A stretch of DNA of 64,000 nt from Hericium rajendrae (taxonomy: Eukaryota > Basidiomycota > Agaricomycetes > Russulales > Hericiaceae). The stretch's first letter is position 1; every line of letters begins with the position of its first letter. Shown piece by piece: positions 11,321 to 23,890 of the stretch. The notes under the pieces are model-generated. The model worked only from the letters and a program-made list of their open reading frames with translations, made no database searches and had not been told where the DNA came from. The position numbers and the translations under genes were made by a program. The stretch spans positions 3,100,001-3,164,000 of the forward strand of contig CM065881.1 in assembly GCA_033439255.1 (NCBI GenBank). The letters run 5' to 3'.

Positions 11321-13751
11321 TTAGGAAGAGGAAGCAGCTGCAGCTGCAGTGCGTAGCAAACGAGAGAAAGTTCCTTGGACAGTGATCTTCTTCATGATGG
11401 TTGGCTCGGGGGCTATCATATATGCATTAGACACGCTCGATGGACACGCTACAAATTGGCGATACTTACGATCGGTCAGATCTTCGTCCTTCACCTTTCG
11501 TTTGATGCTGTCCATCACTTCCCCTACGGCGGAGCGGTCTAGGTCGTCTCTGGCCTTCATCAGACCTTCCACGAAGGCAATATTCGGGCCATGGACTTTG
11601 GCGAAGGACCAGAAGGATAGGAACACCATGCTCTTAGACGCTTCGAGCAGAGACAGGATCATCTCGACGACCTCAAAGTACGATTCGAGTTCCTTCGGCG
11701 GCTTGAGAGTACTGAAAAACGCGAATGCCTCGCCGACGTCGTCCTTGATCCGGTTGACTGCTGCCGGAATCTTGAATTTCGTCGTATTTGCGATACCTGT
11801 CAAGTATATGACCAGGAAGGCATCGATGAGATCCTCCACCAGGAGCTCCAGAAGTGACGCGTTGAGGAATGTCTGGTAATCCTGCATATAGTCGCCCATC
11901 GTCGCGACGATCTGCTGCATGATGCCATCGTACCAGCCCTGCTGGAAGAGCTGCTTCACAGCCGGCTTGAGATCGTTGAAGATGATGTCGATCAGTGTCT
12001 GCGTGCACTTCTTCGCGACGTCAAGGTAGCCGTCGATGGCATCGTTCAGCCGCTCGCTGATCGTGACCTGGTACTTCTCGGATACGAGCGGTTCGATGCG
12101 CGCAGAGAGCGCCTCTACGAAATCGGCCGATTTGATCTGGTCGTTCGCAAGCGCGATGATGTATTCGACCAAGCCTCCGGGGACTTCTTCCGGCTTCTCG
12201 ACGTGCCGTTTGTATTCGATGTCGATGAGCTTGGTCCACTGATCCTGCACGCCGCGCATGACGCGATTGACCTCCGTGATGACACGTGCGAGGATCATGC
12301 CCTGCCCGCTCTCTGTAGCGGCATCCACCTGCTGGTTGACCATCTGGAACAATATCACCGCACCCTGCATGCCGTACTTCTCGTCTGCGTCCAGCTCCGG
12401 CGGCTCCTCGCGCTTCGTGAAATGCTCGACCTCCGTCTTCATGAGATTGCTGGTCCATTCGTCGAGCTTGCTGATGATAAGGTTGAGATAGTCGTCTATA
12501 AGTGTCTGCTCCTTTCCTTCGAGTAATGGTGGCTGGAGAAGCTCTTGCGGGATCTCCAACTCCTTCATTGTCTTCTTGTATTCCTTCAACCATTGATTGA
12601 GCATGAGGAGAACGCTTGCATCCGGCGCAGTTTCGACAATCCTCTTGACGATGCCATTCAGGGACTTATGATACTCCTTGACGAAGTGGGAGTATATATC
12701 CCAGTCTGGAGGGAAACAAGGGGCCACGTCAACCTCAACACGGTAAAGATCTTCATAGTACCATTTCAAGCCCTCGAGAAAGCCGATAGGATCCATTTCG
12801 TCTCGCTGGTAGGCTTCTTCCAAGGTGGCCTTCGCAGATTCGGCGATGTTTTTCATGACCTTCGGCCGATAATGCTTGATGATTCTCGCATTGGCCTGCA
12901 TAGACCTGAATTTCGATGACGCATCCATCTTCGCTGCTTTTTTGACTAGGCGGATGGCAATTGCCTATTGGTATGTTAATTTTAGAGAAAAGAAACCCAA
13001 AAGCATAACCGTACCTTTTCGTCCTCCCTACCCTCGTTCTCGGCGATCTTCGCCATTTTAACTATGACATCAGGATGGCCTGCACGAACAATCGGGATGA
13101 TATTCCTCGCAATTTCCATGAAATAGTCCTCAAACTCTTCAATAACACTATTGAGGCGTTCGAACATGCGATTCAGAGCGGCACGAGAGTCAGAGGAGGC
13201 CTTCTTTGCTTGATGCATTGTCTGATTCCGGAAGTTCTCTAGCTGGTTGATCTGAAAATGTATAGTGAGCAGGTGAGGTGCAGGGCCGTACAAATCATTT
13301 CTGTCCGATGCCAGCATGTCTTCCAAGGCATCAATCTTGGAATTCATCTCTAGTAGATTGTTGACCATCTCTTCGGTTTGCTCAAAGTTTCGATGGACCA
13401 TAGACACCTGATATATGCGCGATGAGTACCAATAAAGGTGAGGACCATATCAGCACGCACTCTGCTTATCTGGTCGAATGTGGCGACGTTGTTTGCAGGG
13501 TCGCTGCATAGCTGCTCGATGATCGCCATCTCGTCCTTCACAGACTGAACATTATTCCGCGTGCTAAAGAGCTTCCGCAGACTCTCCCGAGTCGCATCCA
13601 GCTGCTCCTTCACACCACTCTTCAGTCTTGCATCGATGGAGGCCTTCTCCTTCTCCAGCTTCTTGCGAAATGCTGCGATCTTCATGAGGTCGTCGGGAGA
13701 CTGGAGGTACTCGCCGACTGCCTGAGCTGCGGAAATGGTCGGTGCCGACAT
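11321..13751 (-). CDS. SEC6: Exocyst complex subunit Sec6
   Basis: Four exons on the minus strand (13461-13751, 13015-13407, 11470-12964, 11321-11412) encode 756 aa. The protein is almost entirely helical, with an N-terminal coiled coil (KKLEKEKASIDARLK), the conserved segment GPAPHLLTIHFQINQLENFR, and a long rod-like C-terminal domain containing DVAKKCTQTLIDIIFNDLKP and SYWSFAKVHGPN-like sequence, which together identify Sec6/EXOC3. In the octameric exocyst it helps tether secretory vesicles at the plasma membrane, especially at hyphal tips, and binds Sec9. The end lies 214 bp from the QNS1 stop (convergent); the start is 254 bp from the COQ6 start (divergent, shared promoter). No oddities. 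Confidence 0.93.
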
Positions 13752-14005
13752 GGCGGTACAACTCTATTGTGTTGAGCAGTGGCCAGTCAGGAGACCGGCC
13801 TCTCCTAGACGAACAATATGTGGAATTGAAGCGTTTTTCCAGACCAAAGCACGCAAGACACTTACCTCTAGCAAGATGATAGTGTGGTAGTCGAAAGAAA
13901 CTCGTTTGACGGGCGTGTAAATGCAAGATCTGGAGATCACCTCGTCGCGCGATCACGTGTAAATATTGCTTTCGATGGCGGGCGGCACAGTTGCTGTCGT
14001 CCGCG
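13752..14005. promoter_or_regulatory. Shared divergent promoter of SEC6 and COQ6
   Basis: These 254 bp separate the start codons of two divergently transcribed genes, so both promoters must lie here or overlap the coding ends. No clear TATA box is present in either direction, in keeping with housekeeping genes. Confidence 0.5.
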
Positions 14006-16033
14006 ATGTTGCGCACGACAAGCTCAAGAAGCATACTCCTTGCGAGGGGCCGAAATCTGCCAGCGACCTATCGATATACGAGGAGGCCGTACTCGGTCGA
14101 TGAAGCTTCGACAGCGCGTCCGGAGGAGTGTGATATCGTCATCGTCGGGGGAGGACCAGCGGGGTTAGCTTTGGCTGGTGCATTAGGTATTTACCATTCG
14201 AAAACACTGCATTGCTAGCCATGAGCATATTGATATCATATATTCTCAAGGATCATCCCATGCCGTTCGAGGTCAACTCAATGTCACGCTTGTCGAGGGC
14301 GGAGACCTCCAGAAGATCCGGGAGTGGGCTATGCCTGCTGATGCGTTCTCGAACAGAGTAGTGTCTCTTACGAACACCTCACAGAATTTCTTACAAGGTG
14401 AGTGTTGGTCTGAAGCATCTATTACTTTCTAACAAAAGCTTGCATGTCGTAGATATTGGTGCATGGGATCATGTTGACGTTGACCGTACATGTCCTATGG
14501 AAGGAATGCAGGTCCGTTCGATGCCTTGAGACCCCGATGTGGACTTCATGAAGTGTTTCTACAGGTCTGGGATGGTATCTCCGATGCCCGCATCAATTTC
14601 AATGCTCTCGAACTTGGTGTACCGCAAGTTGCAGGATCTAGCCAGATGGCTCGTCTGACCGAGAACTTCAACCTGCAAAGAGCCCTTCTCAAGCATCTTG
14701 ATGGCCAATCTTCCGTACAGTTGCTTGACAAGACCAGAGTTGAATCTATCCAACAAGACAAGCGTGAAAGTGGCAGCTGGCCCTTGGTGCACCTATCCGA
14801 TGGACGGGTTCTGAGAGCACGTCTTCTGGTAAGTTAGACTGTGATAGTGTCGAGGACGAATAGTTGATTTTTGATATAGATTGGCGCAGATGGCTTTAAT
14901 TCTCCAGTTCGCTCATACGCCGGCATACAGTCGTACGGCTGGAATTATGACACTCACGCCATCGTCGCAACACTACATCATTCTCCCCGCACCATCTCAC
15001 CCAATACAACGGCATTCCAGCGTTTCCTTCCAACTGGCCCTATTGCTTTCCTGCCCTTGTCCCCTTCTGTGTCGTCCCTAGTCTGGTCAACCAAACCACC
15101 CCTCGCTGCCGCGTTGACGAAGGGCGATCCGGCGATCTTGTCCAGCATGATTAACGCTGCTTTCAGACTTCCGGAGGTGTCTATCCGATACTTGCACAAC
15201 CGCATTCTTGATGCAAAGAACAAAGGCGAGACGCTTACTGCGGAGCAACTGAAGGACGAGATTGCTTGGAGGGAGCGGTCGCACAGCATCGAACATCATT
15301 CCGCATATGCTTCTGCGTCCGTCGATCTGGTCATCGCAAACGTCGGCATCCCTCCCGATGGTGCAGAGTTGTTGCCACCTCTGGTGGAAAGCATTCAGCC
15401 GGGGACGGCAGCATCTTTCCCACTTCGCTTTAACCACACGGAACAGTACGTTGGCGAAGGAGCTGGCGCGCGGACAGTTCTTGTTGGAGATGCGGCGCAC
15501 ACAGTACATCCGCTTGCAGGCCAAGGGTTGAATTTGGGTCTCGCCGATGTTGAGTGCTTGGCTCGATGCATCGAGACTGCAGTGCTTCGAGGAGGCGACA
15601 TTGGTATTATCTTCTATCTGACAAGCATGCAACGTGTCTCATATGTTCGTCGACTACAGGTTCTCACACGGCCCTCATACCATATGCCCGTGAACGTTAC
15701 TTCGAGAATCATAAGCTCATGTCTGTTTTCGACAAGCTTCACAAGCTGTACGGCACAACGCTCCCGCCAGTCGTCTGGGCCCGCTCAGTCGGGCTGGAGA
15801 TATTCAACGAACTAGACACCCTGAAAGCTGCAGTCATGATGTCTGCTGGATCCGGCGGAGGTGCGAGACAGAAGCAGGGCCCCAGTGCTGGGTGGAACTT
15901 CGTTGCCAGCGGATTCGAGAATGCTATGGGGGCGGCGCGGTTGACCGAGGCAGTTGGTGGTGCTCTGCGTTCAACAGCCGTTGGTGTTCTGCAACAGTTA
16001 GCCAAAGTTGCTGCTGATCGTGGACCGCGCTAG
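14006..16033 (+). CDS. COQ6: Ubiquinone biosynthesis FAD monooxygenase Coq6
   Basis: Six exons (14006-14186, 14251-14397, 14453-14511, 14565-14828, 14880-15603, 15660-16033) encode 582 aa. An Arg/Ser-rich start without acidic residues (MLRTTSSRSILLARGRN) looks like a mitochondrial presequence. The Rossmann motif DIVIVGGGPAGLALAGAL binds the FAD ADP moiety, and a second FAD motif, VLVGDAAHTVHPLAGQGLN, lies in the long fifth exon. In between is LLIGADGFNSPVRS. This is the UbiH/COQ6 family enzyme that hydroxylates C5 of the quinone ring in the inner-membrane CoQ synthome. The C-terminal 60 residues or so extend past the family core. The first in-frame ATG was chosen because it starts the presequence. 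Confidence 0.93.
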
Positions 16034-16099
16034 TAAATTCATGTTCCCTCGCAGGTTAGAGTAGAGTCATCATGATGTACAATATAATGCACTCCCATC

Positions 16100-18292
16100 T
16101 CAAGAGGCGAAAACTAACGAGAAATATCTCTCTACACCTTCAGCACCTTTCACCAGAGCTCCGACGACACCGTCAGGACGCACAATAGCAATACTCGTCG
16201 TTCCCGTCTGGGCACCATACGCAACGTACGCATCGCCCCTTTCATCCACCAACGACACATCCGCGCCTTGCACTTCAGCTGAGGCTAGGAAGCCCTGTCC
16301 TAAAATAACAGCGGAGTATATGCTACCTGTCGGATACTGGCCGAGTAGTTGGACGATCGACATCACGTCGTCTCCGTCGTGGGAGAATATGAGGACAGTA
16401 TGGTGAGTGGGTCGGAATAAATCGAAGAGCCTCTTCGTCTCTCCACTCCGAATATCCAGTAGGCCATCAGCATCATGCGCGCGATCGCCAGCGTGCAATT
16501 TGTCGCCCTCTTTAACGACGTACGTGCTCACAACCTCCTCAGCTGCCTGTTTGCTTGAGGAGGATTCTGCGAGTTCCTCATCGACCACAATGGGACTCCA
16601 GCGATAGTGCACGCCGAGCTGAGAAAGGTACGTGGGACGCGGCCAACCCGACTCCGCCGGCGTCTTTTTAACATTGTCGAAAGCGTGCCGGGCGACGGCA
16701 GTGGTATGCTGGAGCATCTCCTTGATGACAGGAAGGCGCTCCGTTGTATACGAATCCAGCAGAGAAGCCGAAGCCTGTCCTTTTGCCGCGAGCGCAAGCT
16801 TCCATCCCAGGTTGAACTGCAATCATTGCATTGATCAGAAGATGTCAAAGAAGAGTCGGGGAAGGAGTAGCTGCTCACTGCATCCATCACGCTAGAATTC
16901 ATTCCTTGACCACCTGAAATGGGGTGTACGTGCGCCGCATCTGGCATTCCCCATTGAACCTGACAAGGCAGTCGACGGAAGAGGAACTACAAACCTCCAG
17001 CGATAAAGACCCTTCCCTTCTGGAAGGTATTCACGACGCAAACGTTGGGTCTGGTAGGGGTTCTTTCTTATTAGCCTGGCGTTGCGCTTTCGTGTATGTA
17101 GATTTCGAACCTATAGTCAGCGAGGTAGTCAATCTTGCCTACTTCGAGGTTTGGTATCTGCGTCACTGTACGCACAAACTGCCGCAGATAATCATGATCC
17201 TCGATGCACCGGGTGTGATCGAGAGTGAAGCCATAGCAAATTGCGCTGAAAATTCTCTCAGTAGCAAACCGATCCGTCGGGCAGAGCATGCAGCTGAAGT
17301 ATGGAGAAAAGTCAGATCGTGAGTCAAAACGATGGTGCTAGGTATTACGACATACCCCTCGTTTGGGATTTCCCCGAACTTATGCCAATTCTAATGGTCA
17401 AACCGTAAGCGTTAAATAATGGAGGACATGTGAAGTAGTAAACGGAACCAACTTCGCCATTTAATCCATGAATTTCCATATCTGCGACGATGAGATGGAC
17501 GGAGTCCATCTTCTCTCCCAAGAAAGTCATGCCAATCTGCTTTCGTATGGACCCTGCAATCCAACTGACTCTTGCTTGGATGACCATTAAGCAGATGACC
17601 GCACCTTTGGCCCCGTCGGCGCCTACTACATATTTTGCCACGATTTCCTCCGTTCGTCTCGCGGCATCGCTTCCAACAGCAACATGAGCGGTGACATGGT
17701 CATCTTGATTATCCAACGAAAGGAGTTCGGTCGCTAGCTCTACCTCAACGCCGTACCTTTTCAGATACTCCCGAAGGATGCCGCACGCAGCATCCTGGCC
17801 CAAAGACCATGGACAACGCTTCGCAGCAGAAGATAGAAGTCAGAACCCAGGAATCCCTCAAAGGCGGAGGGAGCTAACCAATGGATACGCCGGCGTACTC
17901 TCCAGCTTCATTAAGGATGGGCGCGTTCCGACAGGCTTCCCATCTTCGTAAAGCATTAGGTCGGGGATTGGCTCTCCTATCGCTTTGATTGAGTCCAGGA
18001 CTCCGAGGAGATGATAGACCTCTTGTGTCCGTGGCTGAGAGGACATAAGCAGATGAATATTTTCTAAGTTGTTTTATTTAAAGGCAAGTACCATGATCAC
18101 AGCTCCCCGTTGGCCAATGGCAAAATGGGGGAGCTTTTCGATAACACGGACTGACACTCCATTCTGAGCGAGGACCAAAGCTGTTACGAGACCTGTAGGG
18201 CCAGATCCAACCTTTAGGTAAAACCGTCAGCGGCGGAGAATCATGAAGTGAGGACGTCGATAGCTTACGACAAGAACATCCGAGGTGGTCAT
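16100..18292 (-). CDS. FAD-dependent phenol hydroxylase-like monooxygenase
   Basis: Ten exons on the minus strand (18269-18292, 18092-18211, 17879-18034, 17605-17818, 17453-17553, 17356-17390, 17111-17293, 16995-17050, 16879-16940, 16100-16816) encode 555 aa. The start MTTSDVLV is split by an intron from VGSGPTGLVTALVLAQNG, the FAD-binding GxGxxG. Then come VGADGAKG (the DG motif) and GDAAHVHPISGGQGMN (second FAD motif), followed by FNLGWKLALAAKG. The C-terminal 150 residues resemble the thioredoxin-like dimerisation domain of phenol 2-monooxygenases (SIAIVRPDGVVGA). Such enzymes ortho-hydroxylate phenols using NADPH and O2, so a role in aromatic breakdown or secondary metabolism is likely. 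Substrate unknown. Its stop is only 66 bp from the COQ6 stop. Confidence 0.88.
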
Positions 18293-18991
18293 TTCAGCAA
18301 GGTGGTGCGAGCAACTGGGGAAGAGAAGAAAGTTGCCTGCCTGCTTGTTTGGCACCTTCTCAGTGTCTTATAATCAGTCGGACCGATGAAGATGAATCGG
18401 GAATCCATATCGGTGTGAATAGCCGCGCTTGTGAGCATCTTCAACACTGAAAAGCTCAAATCGCCGCGCCTCGCCTATTGATATGCCCATATGTAGACAG
18501 TCAAAAGCCAAGCCAATACAACTTCCGTCATGTAGCATCACTGCCCGGTGGTCGCAACATCAGCTGCATGGCGTGAGCGCGCCTGGTTTTCATATTGAGG
18601 CGACATATTTGGAAAAGAATTGTCTAAATTTCTAGAAGACGCTGGCGTCAGAGAGATAACCGGTAGACCATGCACCAAACTGGTTCAAGATACCCTTGTA
18701 AGATATCCGAGAAAGTCTGGCACTCTCTATGAACGTGCATCATTGCGGGCCCCGCGAAGATGCATTCAACGCTTACCTTCACGAATCTTGTCCAGAATAG
18801 CTTTTTCAAAAGAGACAAGATAAGTAGATGTACATCGGACTTCTTAGAGAGTTTGAAGGTTCTCCATGCGCATACCTACGACTTGTTTCTGACTTCGTTG
18901 CGCATACAGTTGGTGCTCGACGTTAAGAAGCTCGAGCTCAGAGTCAGCGGAAACAGCATGGCCGGCGCTTGCCGAACCGCCAACTCCGCAC
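18293..18991. other. Intergenic region without a supported gene
   Basis: Nothing coding could be supported. The part next to 18292 should hold the promoter of the monooxygenase gene. The last 8 bases (18984-18991) are the left target-site duplication of the following MITE. Confidence 0.4.
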
Positions 18992-19257
18992 AGGACCCCT
19001 GAATACTCGGTAAGAGGTCAGATCCGGCCCGGGGCCTAATGCGGACGGAAATGGGGGTCATCCGGGAGGGAAAAAATGCCTTTCCGGGGGTATTTTGGGA
19101 AAAATGGCTGCGGGAGTCGAAATATGGTTTGAATATGTCCTAATCCCTCAATTCAGCTGGCGCATTGTGACCAAGACCGGCCCGCCGTATGGAAAACAAT
19201 GTTAAAAATGTCCGTCCGCATTAGGATCGGACCTCTAGCCGAGTATGCAGGGGTCCT
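18992..19257. mobile_element. hAT-like MITE with 8-bp target duplication
   Basis: This 266-bp non-coding element has inverted ends starting AGGACCCCTGAATACTCGG on the left and AGGACCCCTGCATACTCGG on the complemented right. The match continues, with a short gap, to a shared TAATGCGGACGG about 50 bp inside each end. It is flanked on both sides by CTCCGCAC (18984-18991 and 19258-19265), an 8-bp target duplication, which is the hAT superfamily signature. No transposase is encoded. The well-kept duplication suggests a fairly recent insertion. Confidence 0.8.
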
Positions 19258-19265
19258 CTCCGCAC

Positions 19266-19695
19266 ACGTATAAATTCACACCGCGCGCGACGGAAGGTTT
19301 CTCTCAACCACAACCACAGCAGCGCCGTCTTGCTTGCAAGGCGAAGCTGATTAGAACTTTCTGTCGGTCTTGTTCTCAGAGGGTCTCTCGATTGTGTGAG
19401 AGCGACTGTCCTTGTTTGAGGTGGAGGATGCTCTCCAACCGTCCTCTGCCATAGTTTGGACTTACACTTTTTTCGCTACTCATTGTTGCCTTACGTACCT
19501 CCCTCAGGTCAGCTTTGTTGCCATGATACAATAGTGCAATCAAGTCTTTGCTTTTGAACATCGCTCGATTCCGCTTACAGTTATCGTTGGCAAAGCTTTT
19601 TTTTAGTGAATTCACAGCCATTAAGATGTATCCGCTTCACGGTTGCACAGCTTCGTTCCAACGATGGGTAATATACGGTTCTCTTTATTTCACGA
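19266..19695. other. Intergenic region without a supported gene
   Basis: Short frames only. A TATA-like ACGTATAAATTC at about 19265-19277 is followed by CAACCACAACC, which looks like a promoter and leader, but no coding exon could be followed downstream. The right edge is the 3' region of TRM82. Confidence 0.35.
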
Positions 19696-21745
19696 TTAAT
19701 CCATGACCACATCCTGTAACGCGCTCTCATCATCACCCTCACTCCTCGCCTTCTTCACTTCCCGCTCCTCGCTCAGATCAGCTGTCCCCTCCCGCGTTCC
19801 CTGTGCCTCCAGGATGGCCTTGCGCGTCTTCATCTTCCCCATCTCCTTCGCGCCCTTTCGCTGATGCGGGAATTTGCGACCCGACTCCGGCGGCGCATCG
19901 CGGTCCATCGGGTTGTGTGATGCGTCGATGTTTTTGGGCATGCTGGCGAGCGTGTCGTACAGCTCGAGGGCGGAGAGGTCGGTTGGCGTAGCTGTCATAG
20001 TTAGCTTAGAGGGTTTGGAAAGGCAGAGCAACATGTAAGAGCGCACCTGAGATGCGGCTAGTGTTGAGCGTGGATAATAAAGGCGATGGCGTCTCTACAT
20101 CCGTCAACTGGTGAAAAATCTTATGAGTTGTGTTATACATAGACGTGTCGAAAGAAACGCGTACCTCCTGCGCCGATAATTGCATGAGTTTGACCAATGG
20201 CGAGGGAGCGGACGAGGCTTCGGCTCCTGGTGCGATCCATTCTGCATCCAAGAGCACCCAGATGCGACCATCTCTCTCGAGCGCGAAATCGAGGATAGGT
20301 TTGCCGAAGTCATGACTTCGAACTGACGACAAAGACCCTTCTCCCGCGGATGATGATGAGAAAGGAGACCAAAAGAGTGCAGTTGACCTGAAGCGCACGG
20401 AAGAGTTTGGTCACAGGTCAGACACAACGAAATAGGACAGCGTACCCCACGGCAGAAAAGACGACCCATTGTTGTCCTTCTACCTCGACAGTGTCTATCT
20501 TCTTCAGAACAAAAACAGGTTCTTCTGGCGGCTGCGATGCACCAGGTGTTTCCGACACTTGTCTATCTTGGTCCTCCACTTCTGCACCTTCGTTCTGCTC
20601 AGTGTCCTCCACAACGGCCTCTACGCCCTCCGCCTTCCCATCCCCATCCCCAAGCGTAGCCTCCGCCTCCGCCGATTTCTGCTTGCTTTTATTCTTCCCC
20701 CTCCCTTTCCGTCCACGCGGCTTCTTCTCCTCACCGTCCTCTTCCTCCTCATCCCGCCATTTCCGTTTCTTCACCCTCACGGCGATGAACGGCGTCACGG
20801 CATCAATGACAGGCATCTCCCGCAGCAGCAGCCCGCTCTTCCAATCCCATATTTTGAGCGCGGGATCTCCGCCGCCAGAAATGAGCGTCTCGGGCGCGAA
20901 CGATGGTATATGGACGGCAGACACGAATCTGCAATGCAAACATCAATGGTGACTCGCACTAGTTCTCAGGCAACGCACTTTTTATGCCCCAGGCAGTAAC
21001 TCTCGATACAGTACCCCTGCGGGTACCAGCTCACGCGCACATGCTCGTCGCGGTCTGCCGACACGATGAACTGCTCGTCCTCCGTGAGCGCAAACGCGGT
21101 CAGTAGCGAAGTGTGGCCCAGAATCAGCCGCCCTCCTGACGGATTCTCATGTGAGGCGAACTCCTCGGGCTTCGTCACGTCTTTTTGCGGTGCGGATGGC
21201 TCTGGGACGAGGGGATAACTGCAGTGGGCGTCGTACGGCGTGAATTTGGGCATATGGAGGACGGAGACCAGCGCACCTAAAGATGTCACCGAACTTGTCT
21301 GAGACGAGGATCGTCTGCCCATTACGCGTGAACGAGATCTGCGTGGGCTTTTTCGGGAGCTCTCTGCGCGCCGTCCTCGATCAGCATGGAGACCGCATCG
21401 CGAGGAAAGAACGCGCACCGCTCGTTCACGAGTTGCAGGTCATCGACCTTCCATATCTTCAGCTTCTTGTCGTCTCCCGTTGTCGCGAGATGTGTGAACG
21501 TGCTATCGACCGCCGCGCATCGTATGGGTCCGCTTTTTAGGATCGCGCTTTTCCTGTCTTCGTTCAAGGCGGTGGTTGTGCATATGACGGCACCTGACCT
21601 GCACGTTCATTAGATTGCTTCTGGAATGTGTAGTAAGGTTATTGCGAAAGACGTACGTTGAATCGAGGACCTGTATGTGAGGCCCGGAAATCACAACGGT
21701 TTTCGTCGAGCTGGGAAAGAGCCGCACGTGCGGGTATACGGACAT
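19696..21745 (-). CDS. TRM82: tRNA (guanine-N7) methyltransferase WD40 subunit
   Basis: Eight exons on the minus strand (21657-21745, 21419-21598, 21277-21363, 20979-21218, 20446-20928, 20165-20387, 20047-20107, 19696-19991) encode 552 aa. WD40 blades are visible: HLATTGDDKKLKIW, ISFTRNGQTILVSDKFGDIF (the DKFGD motif is diagnostic of Trm82/WDR4), GHTSLLTAFALTEDEQFIVSADRDEHVRVSWYP, and FVSAVHIPSFAPETLISGGGDPALKIWDW. Trm82 is the non-catalytic partner of the methyltransferase Trm8 and stabilises it for m7G46 formation in tRNA. After the fifth blade comes an insert of about 90 residues that is first basic (KKRKWRDEEEE, KGRGKNKSKQK) and then acidic, probably disordered and perhaps carrying a nuclear localisation signal. 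A charged tail follows the last blades. Confidence 0.9.
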
Positions 21746-22204
21746 AGATCGTGTGCTAGATTCAAGAGATCGTCACAACTATCAGATCGAAGGGATGGCA
21801 AGGTTTTGTAGAGCGAAGATGGTAAGCTTATAGATTCTGTAGCAATAGAGCCTCGACGATCTGTGCGAAGAACTGTCGGCACTGCAATGCAAAGTGTAAC
21901 CCTCGGCTAGGGTAAGGTTTTATTGTCGGACTGAGCAGGGCAGGTCCTTGAATTTTATTCACAGAGAGAAAAAAACTACTGCACAGTACGTATGTGCAGT
22001 CCCAAGGTCGGTGCCAGACTGGTTGATCCGCAGGGCAGCTCAAAATGCCATGTCCCGACGACATATTCCAAATATTGAACCGCTCGTTGAGAGCCAACTA
22101 TAGATGTGATCGCCATCGCCCGTCGACGCTCGACACCTGCACGATTGATCAACTGGTAAGTCTGACTGGGGGATATGAATCCCGTGAGATGCTGCTGGGA
22201 AACC
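21746..22204. other. Spacer between TRM82 and the Shg1-domain gene
   Basis: This holds the TRM82 promoter and the 3' region of the next minus-strand gene. No further gene, RNA or repeat was supported. Confidence 0.45.
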
Positions 22205-22970
22205 CTATCTGGACCCATTCTTCCCCCTTCCCTCCAAGGTGCCATTCACACCCGGTGACCTGCCCGAGCTCTCCCCAGCAGGTGTCGATGCACCCGTGCC
22301 TATCTCACCACCTAATTTCGAAATCTGCCGCGGGTCTGGCGACATGGACATGGGCCTCTCCGCATCGTCATCTTCCTTGTCTAGACCATCCGCCGCGTGT
22401 CAGCCAGGGGCTACGCCCAAGGCAGTGAGCGATACACGTACCTTGATCAATGCGACTCGGAGCGCCCCCACGGTCCTTCCTCAATGTCCTCTGCAGCGAC
22501 TGACGCATCTGCGCAGCCGTTCTCGCCTCTGTCTGCGCGTGGAAATCCGACAGCGCGCGCTCGACAATCGGGTATCTGCGCCCGTATCAGCCAGGAACAA
22601 GCCTGCGAATCCACTATCACCACGCACCGGTCAAGCTCCTGCAGCAGCTCGCGCTGCACGTACTCCTGCGGCATGAATTGCAGCTTCGGGTCTGCGTCCA
22701 GTCGCTTCTGCACGACGTCGTCCACGCGCGTCATGAACGCATTCAGGCCATCCTGCGCATAAGCACACCGCTGTCAGTCTCCGCGCGTATACATCACGCA
22801 AAGGCACGCACCGAATTCTGGAATTGGGTGAGCAGCTCACGCCGCAGGCGCGTGAACTCGCCGGACTTCTTGAACCTAGATGGTGATGGTCAGAGACATG
22901 CGGGGAAGGGGGAGATAGAGAGGCTGCAATACTCGTTTACCAGTTGGTCTGGGGTTTTGATTGCCGTCAT
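22205..22970 (-). CDS. COMPASS component Shg1/BOD1-domain protein
   Basis: Five exons on the minus strand (22933-22970, 22812-22875, 22628-22752, 22442-22575, 22205-22380) encode 178 aa. The N-terminus reads TPDQLVNEFKKSGEFTRLRR and continues ELLTQFQNSDGLNAF, then RLDADPKLQF, which fits the Shg1/BOD1 domain: a lysine-rich helix with KKSGEFD-like core and an LRRELL helix. Family knowledge: Shg1 is a small subunit of the Set1/COMPASS histone H3K4 methyltransferase, and animal BOD1 homologues also act at kinetochores. The last third is low-complexity, with a DKEDDDAERPMSMSPDP stretch and Gly/Ser-rich tail, likely disordered and phosphorylated. The identification rests on the domain pattern alone. 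Confidence 0.75.
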
Positions 22971-23296
22971 CGTCCGTTCATGCCATTTGGTGGCGGGAAA
23001 ATGAATAAATTAGTCGCTTGTTGAGCCGAACGTCGAGGAGACGTCGGCGGCGCGCAGGACCACAGGACTGTTTGACCGTGGGAGACGGTCTTGAGCTTGT
23101 CAGATACGATGTGTCATGCCGCCAAGCGTGCGTCAAATCAGTGAACGCATGTTCAAGCCTGCCTCGAAGAGCTCAATGATCCTTCACTATATCAAAACCC
23201 CTGCTTTTTGGTATCCATGGGAAGGTCGTGCGCAACAGTGCCGTACGTACATTCACATAGTTTCAACCTTATATTTCTCACCGCGTCGATTCAAGA
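22971..23296. other. Intergenic region without a supported gene
   Basis: Presumed promoter of the Shg1-domain gene on the left. On the right a possible TATA-like CTATATC near 23188 precedes the doubtful locus at 23297. Nothing else is supported. Confidence 0.35.
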
Positions 23297-23890
23297 TGGC
23301 AGACCCGACATCGGATCTAGATGACACATGTTGAAGAACCAGGAAGTTGTAAGTTCGGCATCATCTATGTCGAAGGTGTGATTCTTATTAGAACAACAGC
23401 TTCGAAAGTAGCCCTGCCTGGAGGCATGGGATCAGCTCGAAAAAGAAAGCGATGACTTTTGGGTTTCGACGAAAGACGCGTTGCGGAAATGTTGCGGAGC
23501 GCTCGACTAATGCTCATTTACTGCATGCCGCCGTGCGTCACGGTCCAATGTCACCGACCTCATATCAGGCAGATCAAAGCCCATATAGATCTGGGCGTAC
23601 ATTGCAAACATGAAGCAGTGGAGGCTGCTTGGCCAAATGACCACAAAATAGCCGCGGAAGTAATTGCTCATGACATTGTACGTTTACAGTATCGCAAGGA
23701 GGAACTGCGCACCAAATACTGTGTGCTGTGTTTGCAAAGCCAAGCCAGAAGCATCCGGGCGAGTCCAGTGCATCCCCGACCACCTGTCGCAATGTTCGCG
23801 TCTATAATGGATATGCGTAAGTGGCGCACAGCCGGCGCCCATCCTTACCCATCCAAGACATCGATGTGTATATCCTTCCAGGAACTATGA
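23297..23890 (+). other. Possible unrecognised or decayed gene
   Basis: An ATG at 23297 gives MADPTSDLDDT before a stop. Further right, after an AG near 23409, a frame reads CLEAWDQLEKESDDFWVSTK, continuing DALRKCCGALD, and around 23566-23760 another reads RQIKAHIDLGVHCKHEAVEA and on through HDIVRLQYRKEELRTKY. These stretches look more protein-like than chance, but I could not join them by convincing splice sites, and stops interrupt. It may be a short taxon-specific gene or a relic. I do not recognise any domain. Confidence 0.22.

Noticed and set aside
13408-13460. Extra intron inside SEC6 exon 2 (GTACGG...TTTCAG near 13255-13295)
   Set aside because: The 40-nt segment is not a multiple of three and removing it would break the frame; the codons GPAPHLLTIHFQ are conserved Sec6 sequence.
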